Made by a program: the position numbers and the translations under genes. The notes below the pieces were generated by a model. It did no database searches. It saw only the letters and a program-made list of their open reading frames with translations, and was not told the DNA's origin. From the NCBI GenBank assembly GCA_964644845.1, contig CAZXXS010000015.1, forward strand, positions 1-9,575: 9,575 nucleotides of DNA, read 5' to 3'. Source of the DNA: Geothermovivens sp964644845. GTDB lineage: Bacteria; Zhuqueibacterota; Zhuqueibacteria; Oleimicrobiales; Geothermoviventaceae. Below are positions 1 to 5,894 of the stretch, piece by piece. The number at the start of each line of letters is the position of its first letter. Position 1 is the first letter of the stretch.

Positions 1-39
1 AATCGACAGCACCGGCTCGTGTGGCTCAAACCCTGCCAT
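1..39 (-). CDS. possible 5' end of a gene running off the left edge
   Basis: Only 13 codons are visible, reading MAGFEPHEPVLSI from the ATG at 39-37 to the window edge. Support is contextual. A GGAG core lies 9 nt upstream of the ATG, and a sigma70-like promoter (163-135) points at it with a leader of about 90 nt, much like the leader of the GH20-type gene at the other end of the window. The frame is also open upstream of the ATG to an in-frame TAG near 108-106, so the start is not certain. The tract HEPVL resembles the first residues of many RsmH (MraW, 16S rRNA cytosine-N4 methyltransferase) proteins. Thirteen residues cannot establish a family, so this is only a guess. Confidence 0.35.
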   Translation of the reverse strand, partial: MAGFEPHEPVLSI

Positions 40-134
40 GGTGCGGCACTCCAAATCTTGGTTCTTCCCCTGTCGACCACAACCCTCAGAAGAATTAGTA
101 GATGGTCCCTACCATTTGATGTAGCTTTTGTACT

Positions 135-163
135 AAGCTAATGATCTTTTCCCTTGTTGTCAA
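135..163 (-). promoter_or_regulatory. sigma70-like promoter reading toward the left edge
   Basis: On the minus strand a perfect -35 hexamer TTGACA (163-158) is followed by a 17-bp spacer and TAGCTT (140-135), which matches 3 of 6 positions of TATAAT. The form is the same as the promoter ahead of the GH20-type gene (TTGACA, 17 bp, TAGATT). Transcription would begin near 128 and run into the possible start codon at 39. The -10 element is weak, and it forms one arm of a small hairpin (TAGCTT 122-127 / AAGCTA 135-140). Confidence 0.5.
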
Positions 164-206
164 GAAGAAATTGGCTGGGGATTGGACTGATCGGTCCCCT
201 TGCAAC

Positions 207-236
207 GGGTGGGTGGACTCTCGCGTCCAACCACCT
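207..236 (+). repeat. 11-bp hairpin with one mismatch
   Basis: GGTGGGTGGAC (208-218) pairs with GTCCAACCACC (225-235), leaving a 6-nt loop and a single G-A mismatch. G207 and T236 can add a wobble pair. There is no T-tract on either side, so it does not look like an intrinsic terminator. It sits between two further hairpins, at 177-199 and 262-284. Confidence 0.5.
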
Positions 237-261
237 TCAAGTGGCGCCCTCCTTTCCCGTA

Positions 262-284
262 GCTCGGGGATTGGATCCCCGGGC
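262..284 (+). repeat. strong 10-bp hairpin with CGGGGAT...ATCCCCGG core
   Basis: GCTCGGGGAT (262-271) pairs over its whole length with ATCCCCGGGC (275-284) around a 3-nt loop. One pair is T264-G282, a wobble pair if the plus strand is transcribed and an A-C mismatch if the minus strand is. The core closely resembles the palindrome at 8839-8861. No T-tract follows on either strand. Confidence 0.55.
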
Positions 285-544
285 GGAGCCGAACTACGCC
301 CGACAGAACCGAGATCCCCGTACCGGACTGACCGACGAACACGAAAGGCTTGGCCTGTCACCTGCGGTGTGTTTCCCCCCGCGGTAGAGTAAACGCTGCC
401 CTTGCAAACCACCGCGCCCACTTGCGCGGACGCCTGTCCACCAGCCGCTTTTCAAATGGCACTTCCCTGGAGGGACCGCCCTTACGAATCTGTGGAGAAA
501 ATGGTGCGAAAGGTAGGAAACGGGGGAACAGGACGAGACTCAGC

Positions 545-594
545 CCCTGCAGCGGTTGCAGGGACTACGAGTTCAACTCGCGTCGAGGCCCTGC
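545..594. repeat. overlapping, mutually exclusive stems
   Basis: CCCTGCA (545-551) is complementary to TGCAGGG (557-563). Most of that second arm, GCAGGG (558-563), is also complementary to CCCTGC (589-594). Inside the larger alternative lies the near-palindrome CGAGT / ACTCG (568-572 / 576-580). The two folds cannot coexist. Whether the region is transcribed is unknown. Confidence 0.4.
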
Positions 595-726
595 GTGTCT
601 CTCGCCCCGACGTGCGACGGAATCTCCAGCGGCCACCAACACGCGTGAGTCGGCACACACTTGGCTTCCCCGCGCTCACCCAGGCAACTGCCCTGGGAAC
701 TTTCAGCCGCGTCGACTGCTCGGACA

Positions 727-777
727 TCCTCAGGTCGACAGGTGCTTCCTCAGGTGGACCAACCCAGCTCACCTGAG
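727..777. repeat. duplicated TCCTCAGGT with an inverted partner
   Basis: TCCTCAGGT occurs at 727-735 and again at 747-755, 20 bp apart, about two helical turns. The second copy also forms a perfect 8-bp inverted repeat, CTCAGGTG (749-756) with CACCTGAG (770-777). It lies about 100 bp downstream of the GWxTD gene's stop codon. It could be a protein-binding site or a transcript-end structure. Confidence 0.35.
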
Positions 778-872
778 ACGCGTTGCGCCTCGTGGCGGGA
801 AAACCCAACCGGGACTGAGGCCCCCTCCCCGCACTACCAGAGTCGAACACCGCCGGCACCTACCGTCGAATC

Positions 873-3158
873 TCAGTAGAGCTCGAATTCCCGTTCCGCC
901 CGATCGCGAGCACCGCTGACCAGGTCTTCCACCGTCACCACGAGTTTGTAGCGCCCGCGTCCGCGGCCCTGCAGGTCAAGAGCTAGCATTTCCGTGACGT
1001 CTGGCCGCGTGGCGGTACGTTCAGCTCGCGTAACGACGGTAGTCTTTTCCTTTTTGCCCAGCAAACCGAACAACGTCTTCAAACCGCCCGAACTGCCGGA
1101 GAGTTTTTCCACCGCCAGCTCAACCGCGTACCGCCGCAGGCCATCCTGGCCCTTGGCAAGATTGTAAACTTCCCAGTAAGTGTAAACCGGTGATCCGACT
1201 CGGAACCTCGCACTGGGGTTCGGGAACACCGAAACATCCCCACGTGTCCACCAGCCCGGATGCTTCTGAGGGCTCACGTCGTAAGCGAGGAGTACATCGC
1301 TGCAACGCAAACGCGAACCACCGTAATCTGCAAGCTTCAGCGTTAACTTCCACCCGGCGATTCGATGGTGCTCCAGACCTTCTGCGTAGAAACCCAACCT
1401 GTACCGTGCTGGAGTCAGTGTGAACGAGTGGCTAGCAACGTACGTTCCGTCCCGGACGCGCGTTGAATCGTCCCAGACAACGGTCGAGACCTGATGTTCC
1501 GAGCCCACCCTGTTCCAAAAAGCGTCAAAAACGGCCGCGCCGCTCTCCCAGAGCGTGTCGGCAGCACCGCCGCCGGAACGCGCCGCCTTTTCGGAAATTC
1601 CGTAGAACAGATCCAGTTCTGTTTTATGCCCTTCGGCCTTGAACGTCACCAACTGGAAGGGACACTGAATCAACTCTACACCCCGCCGCCACGTGTGACG
1701 GTCAGAGTTCAACCCGATGACCACGTCTTCGCGGCTACGATTCGCAATTTCGTTGAGCAGTTCATCCCGTGTCATCCGGGAACCGTGCAGGTAGCGAGAA
1801 AAAAGCGGATCCCAGTCTTCTCGGCTCTCAAGCAGACGGTCGTCGGTCGGCACCGGCACCAACCGCCAGTTGTTCGGAGCTCCGTCGGCGTCAATCTCGA
1901 AATGGAACATGAGCGGCTGCGGCAGGTTCGCTGCGTACAACCAGGACTCGTTGTGCGCCAGATCCTCGCCCAGCGTCGTTGCTTTGCGATCGGGCTCGCC
2001 GTAGCGCACGTAAATGAGCCCTTTGTCATTCAGCTTGCTGTTCAGGTAGAAAGTCTTGGGGAACTGCAGAAAGCCGCCGACGTCCGGATTGTTCACCGGC
2101 AGCCGAAATCCGTCGAAACGGAAATTCTTTTCTGCGTAGATCAACCTCCGGTAGTGTTCCCGGATTCGCGCGTTGTCCGGCGACCCGGGCCGTGGGTTCC
2201 GCTTTTCCCAAATTTTCCGGAAAAAAGCGATCTTTTCTGCCGGTGTTTTAGCCCGCTGATATTCGTACAATTCCGCTTCGCTCAAAATGTACTTTACGTC
2301 CTCGAACACAAACCGCGCTGCCAGATTCGACTTGATGCCACGCACCGCTTTCCAGTAGTACTCGTCCGCAAGCAGGGGATTATTCTGCTCGTAGTAACAG
2401 CGCGCGAGCGACAGCAAAACCGGCTGCTTCGGGAAAGGCAACTGCTCTTCAAGAAGTTCTTTGAAGATCTTCTCGGCCCGGTCGAAAGCCTGGTGTCGAC
2501 GGTACAGTTCTCCAAGAAAGTACTTGCTCGTTGTCGACCCCTCCCGCAGCAACCAGCCTTCAACGGTGTCAGGAGCAACGTGCTCGAGCAGGTAGTCGTA
2601 CAGATCAAACAGACCGAACTTACTGTTGTCGTCCTCAGGGTGTCTGCGAACCTCTTCCAACCCAAGTGAAACGGCGCGGAAGTAGTGTCTCCGGTAGCGT
2701 TCCAGCAAGGCGTATTGGTACAGAACGTCTTTGTAAGCGCTGTCGGCGTTCAAAACCCAGCGGAAGTGTTCCTCGGAGAATCCCCAGTCAGTCAGACGCA
2801 TGAGTCCGGCACGTTGCGCTCCCAGCTCTCTGTGGGCTACGGCCAGACCGTAGTGGGCCAGCGTGTCGTCAGCACCGCTCTTCAGCAGCTCCTTGAAGTA
2901 GCTCTTGGCCCGTCCCCAGTCGCGTCGCCGAAGTGCCACTTCGCCCAAACGTCCCAGAGCAAGTTCTGCTCCCAACGCTTTTGCTCTCTCGTACGCTTGC
3001 TCAGCGCCGCTCAGGTCGCTTTTGGCAAGACATGCGTCACCCGCTGCAAGCAACGAGTCGACTTGCTGCTTGCTCGCTTGCACCCCTGGGCTGCCGGCGT
3101 GGACTGTTCCGACGAGCAATCCGACCAGTAGCGCGAAAATCGTTGCAGTCCTCAACAT
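873..3158 (-). CDS. secreted TPR and GWxTD-domain protein
   Basis: The product is 761 aa from the ATG at 3158. That start is chosen because a signal peptide begins exactly there (MLRTAT, hydrophobic core, cleavage expected after VHA at residue 21) and a perfect GGAGGTGA lies 10 nt upstream. The longer frame from 3311 would bury the signal peptide and cross a palindrome. Residues about 30-115 and 210-275 look like TPR-type helical repeats. Residues about 307-440 match the GWxTD domain: a W-x-x-R/K-x-P block (KIWEKRNPRPGSPDN), a long helix ending YAEKNF, then KGLIYVRYGEPDR at 379-391. The name-giving Gly-Trp-x-Thr-Asp is replaced by sequence around KLNDKG. The rest is probably beta-sandwich, with FPNPSARF followed by WEVYNL, as in other family members. 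The family's biochemical role is unknown to me. The product should be periplasmic or surface-exposed. The upstream glycosidase gene ends 744 bp away, so separate transcription is likely. Confidence 0.88.
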   Translation of the reverse strand: MLRTATIFALLVGLLVGTVHAGSPGVQASKQQVDSLLAAGDACLAKSDLSGAEQAYERAKALGAELALGRLGEVALRRRDWGRAKSYFKELLKSGADDTLAHYGLAVAHRELGAQRAGLMRLTDWGFSEEHFRWVLNADSAYKDVLYQYALLERYRRHYFRAVSLGLEEVRRHPEDDNSKFGLFDLYDYLLEHVAPDTVEGWLLREGSTTSKYFLGELYRRHQAFDRAEKIFKELLEEQLPFPKQPVLLSLARCYYEQNNPLLADEYYWKAVRGIKSNLAARFVFEDVKYILSEAELYEYQRAKTPAEKIAFFRKIWEKRNPRPGSPDNARIREHYRRLIYAEKNFRFDGFRLPVNNPDVGGFLQFPKTFYLNSKLNDKGLIYVRYGEPDRKATTLGEDLAHNESWLYAANLPQPLMFHFEIDADGAPNNWRLVPVPTDDRLLESREDWDPLFSRYLHGSRMTRDELLNEIANRSREDVVIGLNSDRHTWRRGVELIQCPFQLVTFKAEGHKTELDLFYGISEKAARSGGGAADTLWESGAAVFDAFWNRVGSEHQVSTVVWDDSTRVRDGTYVASHSFTLTPARYRLGFYAEGLEHHRIAGWKLTLKLADYGGSRLRCSDVLLAYDVSPQKHPGWWTRGDVSVFPNPSARFRVGSPVYTYWEVYNLAKGQDGLRRYAVELAVEKLSGSSGGLKTLFGLLGKKEKTTVVTRAERTATRPDVTEMLALDLQGRGRGRYKLVVTVEDLVSGARDRAEREFELY

Positions 3159-3183
3159 GGAAACCCTGTCACCTCCGCGTTGC

Positions 3184-3201
3184 GTGTACCATTCGGTACA
3201 C
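3184..3201. promoter_or_regulatory. perfect palindrome in the leader of the GWxTD gene
   Basis: GTGTACC (3184-3190) and GGTACAC (3195-3201) form a perfect 7-bp inverted repeat around ATTC. The palindrome ends 7 nt upstream of the GGAGGTGA ribosome binding site at 3176-3169. The location fits either a repressor operator or an mRNA hairpin affecting ribosome access. No convincing sigma70 promoter is visible nearby. The best candidate, GTGACA at 3318-3313 with a poor -10, is weak. The regulator, if any, is not in the window. Confidence 0.45.
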
Positions 3202-3610
3202 CTTGATCTTCCGATTCGTGAACGTCCACCAAAGATTGGGGTTCCTGGAAAGGCAACACGCTCGTCACTTCCTGGCGGCACAACGTCCAGATTTGCGGAC
3301 AAAATCCGCACTTGTCACGTCGCCCGGGCCCCAAGACAGGCGTGGCAAACGACAGGAACTTTCACCGGTTGAGTTTCCCGACAGCTGGCATGAGAAAACC
3401 GGAAGGTTCCAGCTTTGGCTCTGGGAGTCGCACACGAAAACACGCAGCTACAGTAACGATTACTGCGCGTAGATTTGGGCTTCCCCAGAAGGCGAATACC
3501 GTGAGCCCACCTCCCGCAAAAAGAGAAAACCTGTCATCCTGCGCACCCCCTGGCGGCCGAGATCCAATTCTTGGCAGAAATGAAAGCTGGCCAGCGAATT
3601 CACGCTTTAT

Positions 3611-3668
3611 CCGGGAAAGAATTTTCCCGGTAAGCGCTCGAAGTGTTGGCAAATTCCGGCGGGAAAAT
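3611..3668. repeat. 20-bp palindrome with a competing third arm
   Basis: CCGGGAAA (3611-3618) and TTTCCCGG (3623-3630) form a perfect 8-bp inverted repeat with a 4-nt loop. The right arm, read as ATTTTCCCG (3621-3629), is also perfectly complementary to CGGGAAAAT (3660-3668). Two exclusive folds are therefore possible in a transcript. It could equally be an operator with an extra half-site. It lies about 450 bp upstream of the GWxTD start codon. Confidence 0.4.
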
Positions 3669-3864
3669 GGAAGGAGCCCCTGACTCACTCCTTGGGAGGT
3701 TAGGCTTTTTCCGGAACGGGCACCCCCGGTCCGAAAGCGCTTGGCTTACCCTCTAAATTGCAGACAAACAGACGGGAACAAAGCCAGGTGTTTCCACTAC
3801 TGCGGACGCGGCCCAGCGAGCAGCCTCGACCGAGTGAAAAAAACAGCGCACCCCCAAATCACAT

Positions 3865-3897
3865 GTCCCGGGGACAATCCCGCACACTTCCCGGGAC
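3865..3897 (-). terminator. possible transcript-end hairpin after the GH127-type gene
   Basis: GTCCCGGG (3865-3872) and CCCGGGAC (3890-3897) form a perfect 8-bp inverted repeat 5 nt after the stop codon on the minus strand. A T7 run on the minus strand (3843-3837) follows, but about 21 nt beyond the stem, so this is not a canonical intrinsic terminator. The position right after the stop codon favours a role in termination or mRNA 3'-end stability. Confidence 0.35.
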
Positions 3898-3902
3898 CCC
3901 CT

Positions 3903-5690
3903 TTACTCCCTCCACACCCGCCAGCTCCACCGCACCGGGTGCCGGTTGATGGGCTTCTCGCCTGTGGGGATGAAATTCTGTAGTTCTTTTGTCCAGCGCC
4001 CCCCGCCGGTTGCCTCACTGATCGGGTTGAAAATGACCTTGCCCCTCGCTGTGTTAAGACTGAAGTGAAGCTCCGGCAGCAAAAAAGGCTCCTCGCCAAA
4101 AACGGTCATGTGCTTCAGGTCGGTCAGTGAACGCACGTACAGGTCACTGCGCAACTTACGATTCCAGCGCTCGCTCTGCACCAGCATCACAGGACCACAC
4201 CACAGTTGGAGGTCGGGCAACTCGTTGGTCTCGTACAGTCGGAGATCAAACGCGTTGCCTCTTCGGTCTTCGAAACGGAGCTTCAGCGGAAACGTCACCA
4301 CAACGGAGTCGCCGTCAGCCCAGGTCCGGTGCAGCCTTAACCACCCGTGCTGGGGCGACGTCTGCACAGGGGCGCCGTTGACCGAGATGGCCACAGAGGG
4401 CGCCCAGGCCGGACAACGTACCGACAGGACAAACCGGGCGGAATCCTCTGCGCGAATGTTCAACTTCACCACGCCGGTGTTCGGAAAATCGGTCTCGCTG
4501 ACCAGCGAGAGCTTCTGTCCGGAGACGCTGAGCTCCGCCTTGAGCGGAAAGTAGAAGTTCCAGAAAAGCGTGTCGTCTACGGCCACAAAGGCGTGCCTTA
4601 CGAAATCGACGTAACCCACCAACCCGTGGGGCAGACAACACCACCACGCTTCGCTGTACGGAGCCTGGTAGCCGGTGGGAATCACGTGCGCGTGTCCGAA
4701 AGCGCCGTTCGCCGTTTGGTGAAATGCCAACCCGTTCAAAGCTGTTTTCTCGGCCAGGTCAAGGTACGCAGCTTCACCGGTCAATTCCCACATGGCCAGC
4801 GTCAGTCGCAACCAGTCGACGATCGCGCAGCCTTCGGTCCGCTTGTCCTGAGGCAGCCACTCGGGCACGCTGCCATCGGGAAAAAGCACACCTCTTACGA
4901 AGTTTCGCCACACCTCTGCCGTAAGACGGTCAAGCAGTTGCCGGTCTCCACTCACTCTTGCCAACTTCGCCATGCCTACAAGCGAAATCAGGTAGCCGTG
5001 GGCGTGGTAGTGTCCAAACTGTGGAACCAGTTCCGCGATTGCTTGCGCGGCGTTCAGCCACTGACTGTCCGGGTCCACAGCATACAGTGTCATCAGGGAC
5101 TCAAGCAGGCTGGTGAAATCCGTAAACCAGCGGTGCTGACGTTGCTCAAGAGGCCAACGAGGGATGCCGTTGACCAAGTACTCGGCGAGCCGTTGAGCAG
5201 CATCCAGAAAACGTGGATCCTGCGTCAGGCTGTACACCTCTACCAGACCCACCAGTAGGCGTCCGTGCCCCCAGAGCTGCTTGCGCCACTCTTCCCACCC
5301 AAGCCCACTCTGATCGAGGCCGAAGTGACCGTCCGGTGCTTGGTAGTCAAGAACGCGCTGGGCTACAGTGGTTAGCTTCTCGAGGTGAAGCCCACGCAGC
5401 CTGGCCACCTTCGCCAAAGCTCCGATGTAGCGTCCCGAAACATCCCCTTCGTACTCCTCAAAACGGCGGTCGTAGCCGCGTCGCCGCGTGACGTCCTCCA
5501 GGACGAGTCTCTCCGAATACGGGTAGTCGCTTAGTAAACGCCTGGTTGTCAGACTCAGTCGCTCACCGATTTGGCCCGAAACCTCCGCTCGTTCAACCAG
5601 GTGCATTTTTCCCTCCCGGGGCAACGTGCCGGCGAGGCCCGCCGCAGCCATCAACATTGCGACGCACAGTGCCAGACCCCTCGCGACCAT
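3903..5690 (-). CDS. secreted GH127 / DUF1680-type glycoside hydrolase
   Basis: The product is 595 aa from the ATG at 5690, chosen for GGGAGG 5 nt upstream and a clean signal peptide (MVARGLALCV, cleavage near residue 21). An ATG at 5708, also with an AAGGAG, would add MSREET, an acidic and less signal-like start. The fold expected from the family is an (alpha/alpha) barrel at about 35-355, with EGDVSGRY at 81-88 and WGHGRLLVGL at 140-149. A beta-sandwich follows at about 375-505, with RCPAWA at 425-430 and WADGD at 457-461. In characterised GH127 beta-L-arabinofuranosidases, Glu-x-Cys and an adjacent Cys pair bind zinc and one Cys is the nucleophile. The equivalents here are E286, C288, C351 and C352. 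The general acid is not obvious; E277 (PEW) is a candidate. It probably removes arabinofuranose-like residues outside the cytoplasm, but substrates vary widely in this superfamily. The upstream GH20-type gene ends 204 bp before its start. Confidence 0.85.
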   Translation of the reverse strand: MVARGLALCVAMLMAAAGLAGTLPREGKMHLVERAEVSGQIGERLSLTTRRLLSDYPYSERLVLEDVTRRRGYDRRFEEYEGDVSGRYIGALAKVARLRGLHLEKLTTVAQRVLDYQAPDGHFGLDQSGLGWEEWRKQLWGHGRLLVGLVEVYSLTQDPRFLDAAQRLAEYLVNGIPRWPLEQRQHRWFTDFTSLLESLMTLYAVDPDSQWLNAAQAIAELVPQFGHYHAHGYLISLVGMAKLARVSGDRQLLDRLTAEVWRNFVRGVLFPDGSVPEWLPQDKRTEGCAIVDWLRLTLAMWELTGEAAYLDLAEKTALNGLAFHQTANGAFGHAHVIPTGYQAPYSEAWWCCLPHGLVGYVDFVRHAFVAVDDTLFWNFYFPLKAELSVSGQKLSLVSETDFPNTGVVKLNIRAEDSARFVLSVRCPAWAPSVAISVNGAPVQTSPQHGWLRLHRTWADGDSVVVTFPLKLRFEDRRGNAFDLRLYETNELPDLQLWCGPVMLVQSERWNRKLRSDLYVRSLTDLKHMTVFGEEPFLLPELHFSLNTARGKVIFNPISEATGGGRWTKELQNFIPTGEKPINRHPVRWSWRVWRE

Positions 5691-5780
5691 CGTTTCCTCC
5701 CTGGACATCTTGTGACTCTCCTTCCGTCGTGCCCCCAAACCAACAGATCTGCTTCCGGCACAGAACAACTCAGGTGGTTA

Positions 5781-5801
5781 CCCCCAAACCTCCAATCCAC
5801 C
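5781..5801 (-). repeat. G-rich tract and repeated CCCCCAAACC between the two glycosidase genes
   Basis: CCCCCAAACC occurs on the plus strand at 5732-5741 and 5781-5790, so the minus-strand leader of the GH127-type gene carries GGTTTGGGGG twice. Read on the minus strand, 5801-5781 has runs GG-T-GG-ATT-GG-A-GG-TTT-GGGGG, enough for a two-tier G-quadruplex. A related CCCCCAAA also occurs at 3851-3858. This may only reflect G-rich composition. Confidence 0.3.
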
Positions 5802-5830
5802 AATCTTCCGCCCTTTCCAGCGGATCCCCC

Positions 5831-5859
5831 TTTCTACCAGCCCAAAGTTCCCGTTTCGA
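5831..5859 (-). promoter_or_regulatory. weak candidate promoter for the GH127-type gene
   Basis: On the minus strand TCGAAA (5859-5854) and TAGAAA (5836-5831) are 17 bp apart, each matching 4 of 6 consensus bases. The -35 overlaps the hairpin at 5851-5874. It would give the downstream gene its own transcript with a leader of about 135 nt. Matches this weak are common by chance. Confidence 0.2.
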
Positions 5860-5874
5860 CCCGGCCCGAAACGG
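5851..5874 (-). terminator. perfect hairpin just after the GH20-type gene
   Basis: CCGTTTCG (5851-5858) and CGAAACGG (5867-5874) form a perfect 8-bp stem with an 8-nt loop, beginning 20 nt past the stop codon on the minus strand. No T-tract follows, so it is not a canonical intrinsic terminator. It may stabilise the 3' end of the upstream mRNA or attenuate read-through into the GH127-type gene. Confidence 0.35.
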
Positions 5875-5894
5875 CTGCGTGTCGTGTCCAGTTG

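Larger units (their letters stand above)
164..872. other. non-coding, hairpin-rich stretch downstream of the GWxTD gene
   Basis: I see no gene here. Open frames exist on both strands, but they are rich in Arg, Pro and Ser, lack recognisable motifs, overlap one another, and have no clear ribosome binding site. Visible structure includes stems at 177-199, 207-236 and 262-284, two mutually exclusive stems at 545-563 and 558-594, an inverted repeat CCCAGG / CCTGGG at 679-697, and a duplicated TCCTCAGGT (727-735, 747-755) with one complementary partner ending at 777. No canonical hairpin plus T-tract terminator follows the GWxTD gene's stop codon at 873. Confidence 0.6.
3202..3902. other. long non-coding gap between the GH127-type and GWxTD genes
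   Basis: No gene is supported here. Open frames on either strand lack motifs and ribosome binding sites, and run through palindromes. Structures seen, none with an adjoining T-tract: TGCGGA / TCCGCA (3294-3310); AGCTGG / CCAGCT enclosing AACC-GGAA-GGTT (3383-3414); CAGTAA-CGA-TTACTG (3451-3465); CCGGGAAA / TTTCCCGG (3611-3630) with a third complementary arm at 3660-3668; and CGGA-A-CGGG / CCCG-G-TCCG (3712-3733). Some are probably regulatory for the GWxTD gene, whose promoter must lie in this gap if it has its own. Confidence 0.55.

Noticed and set aside
567..583. tRNA T-arm-like ACGAG-TTCAACT-CGCGT
   Set aside because: One mismatch in the stem, and no acceptor, D or anticodon arm can be placed around it.
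350..919. 189-codon plus-strand open frame
   Set aside because: Rich in Arg, Pro and Ser, without motifs, runs through several palindromes and overlaps the GWxTD gene's end; typical of a chance frame in G+C-rich DNA.
1494..2669. 391-codon plus-strand open frame opposite the GWxTD gene
   Set aside because: Lies wholly antisense to a gene with clear domain structure and signal peptide; the translated sequence has no recognisable fold.
3362..3688. 108-codon minus-strand open frame in the long gap
   Set aside because: No family resemblance, and it spans the palindromes at 3383-3414, 3451-3465 and 3611-3630.
4347..5258. 303-codon plus-strand open frame opposite the GH127-type gene
   Set aside because: Antisense shadow; the minus-strand frame carries the E-x-C and C-C catalytic residues.
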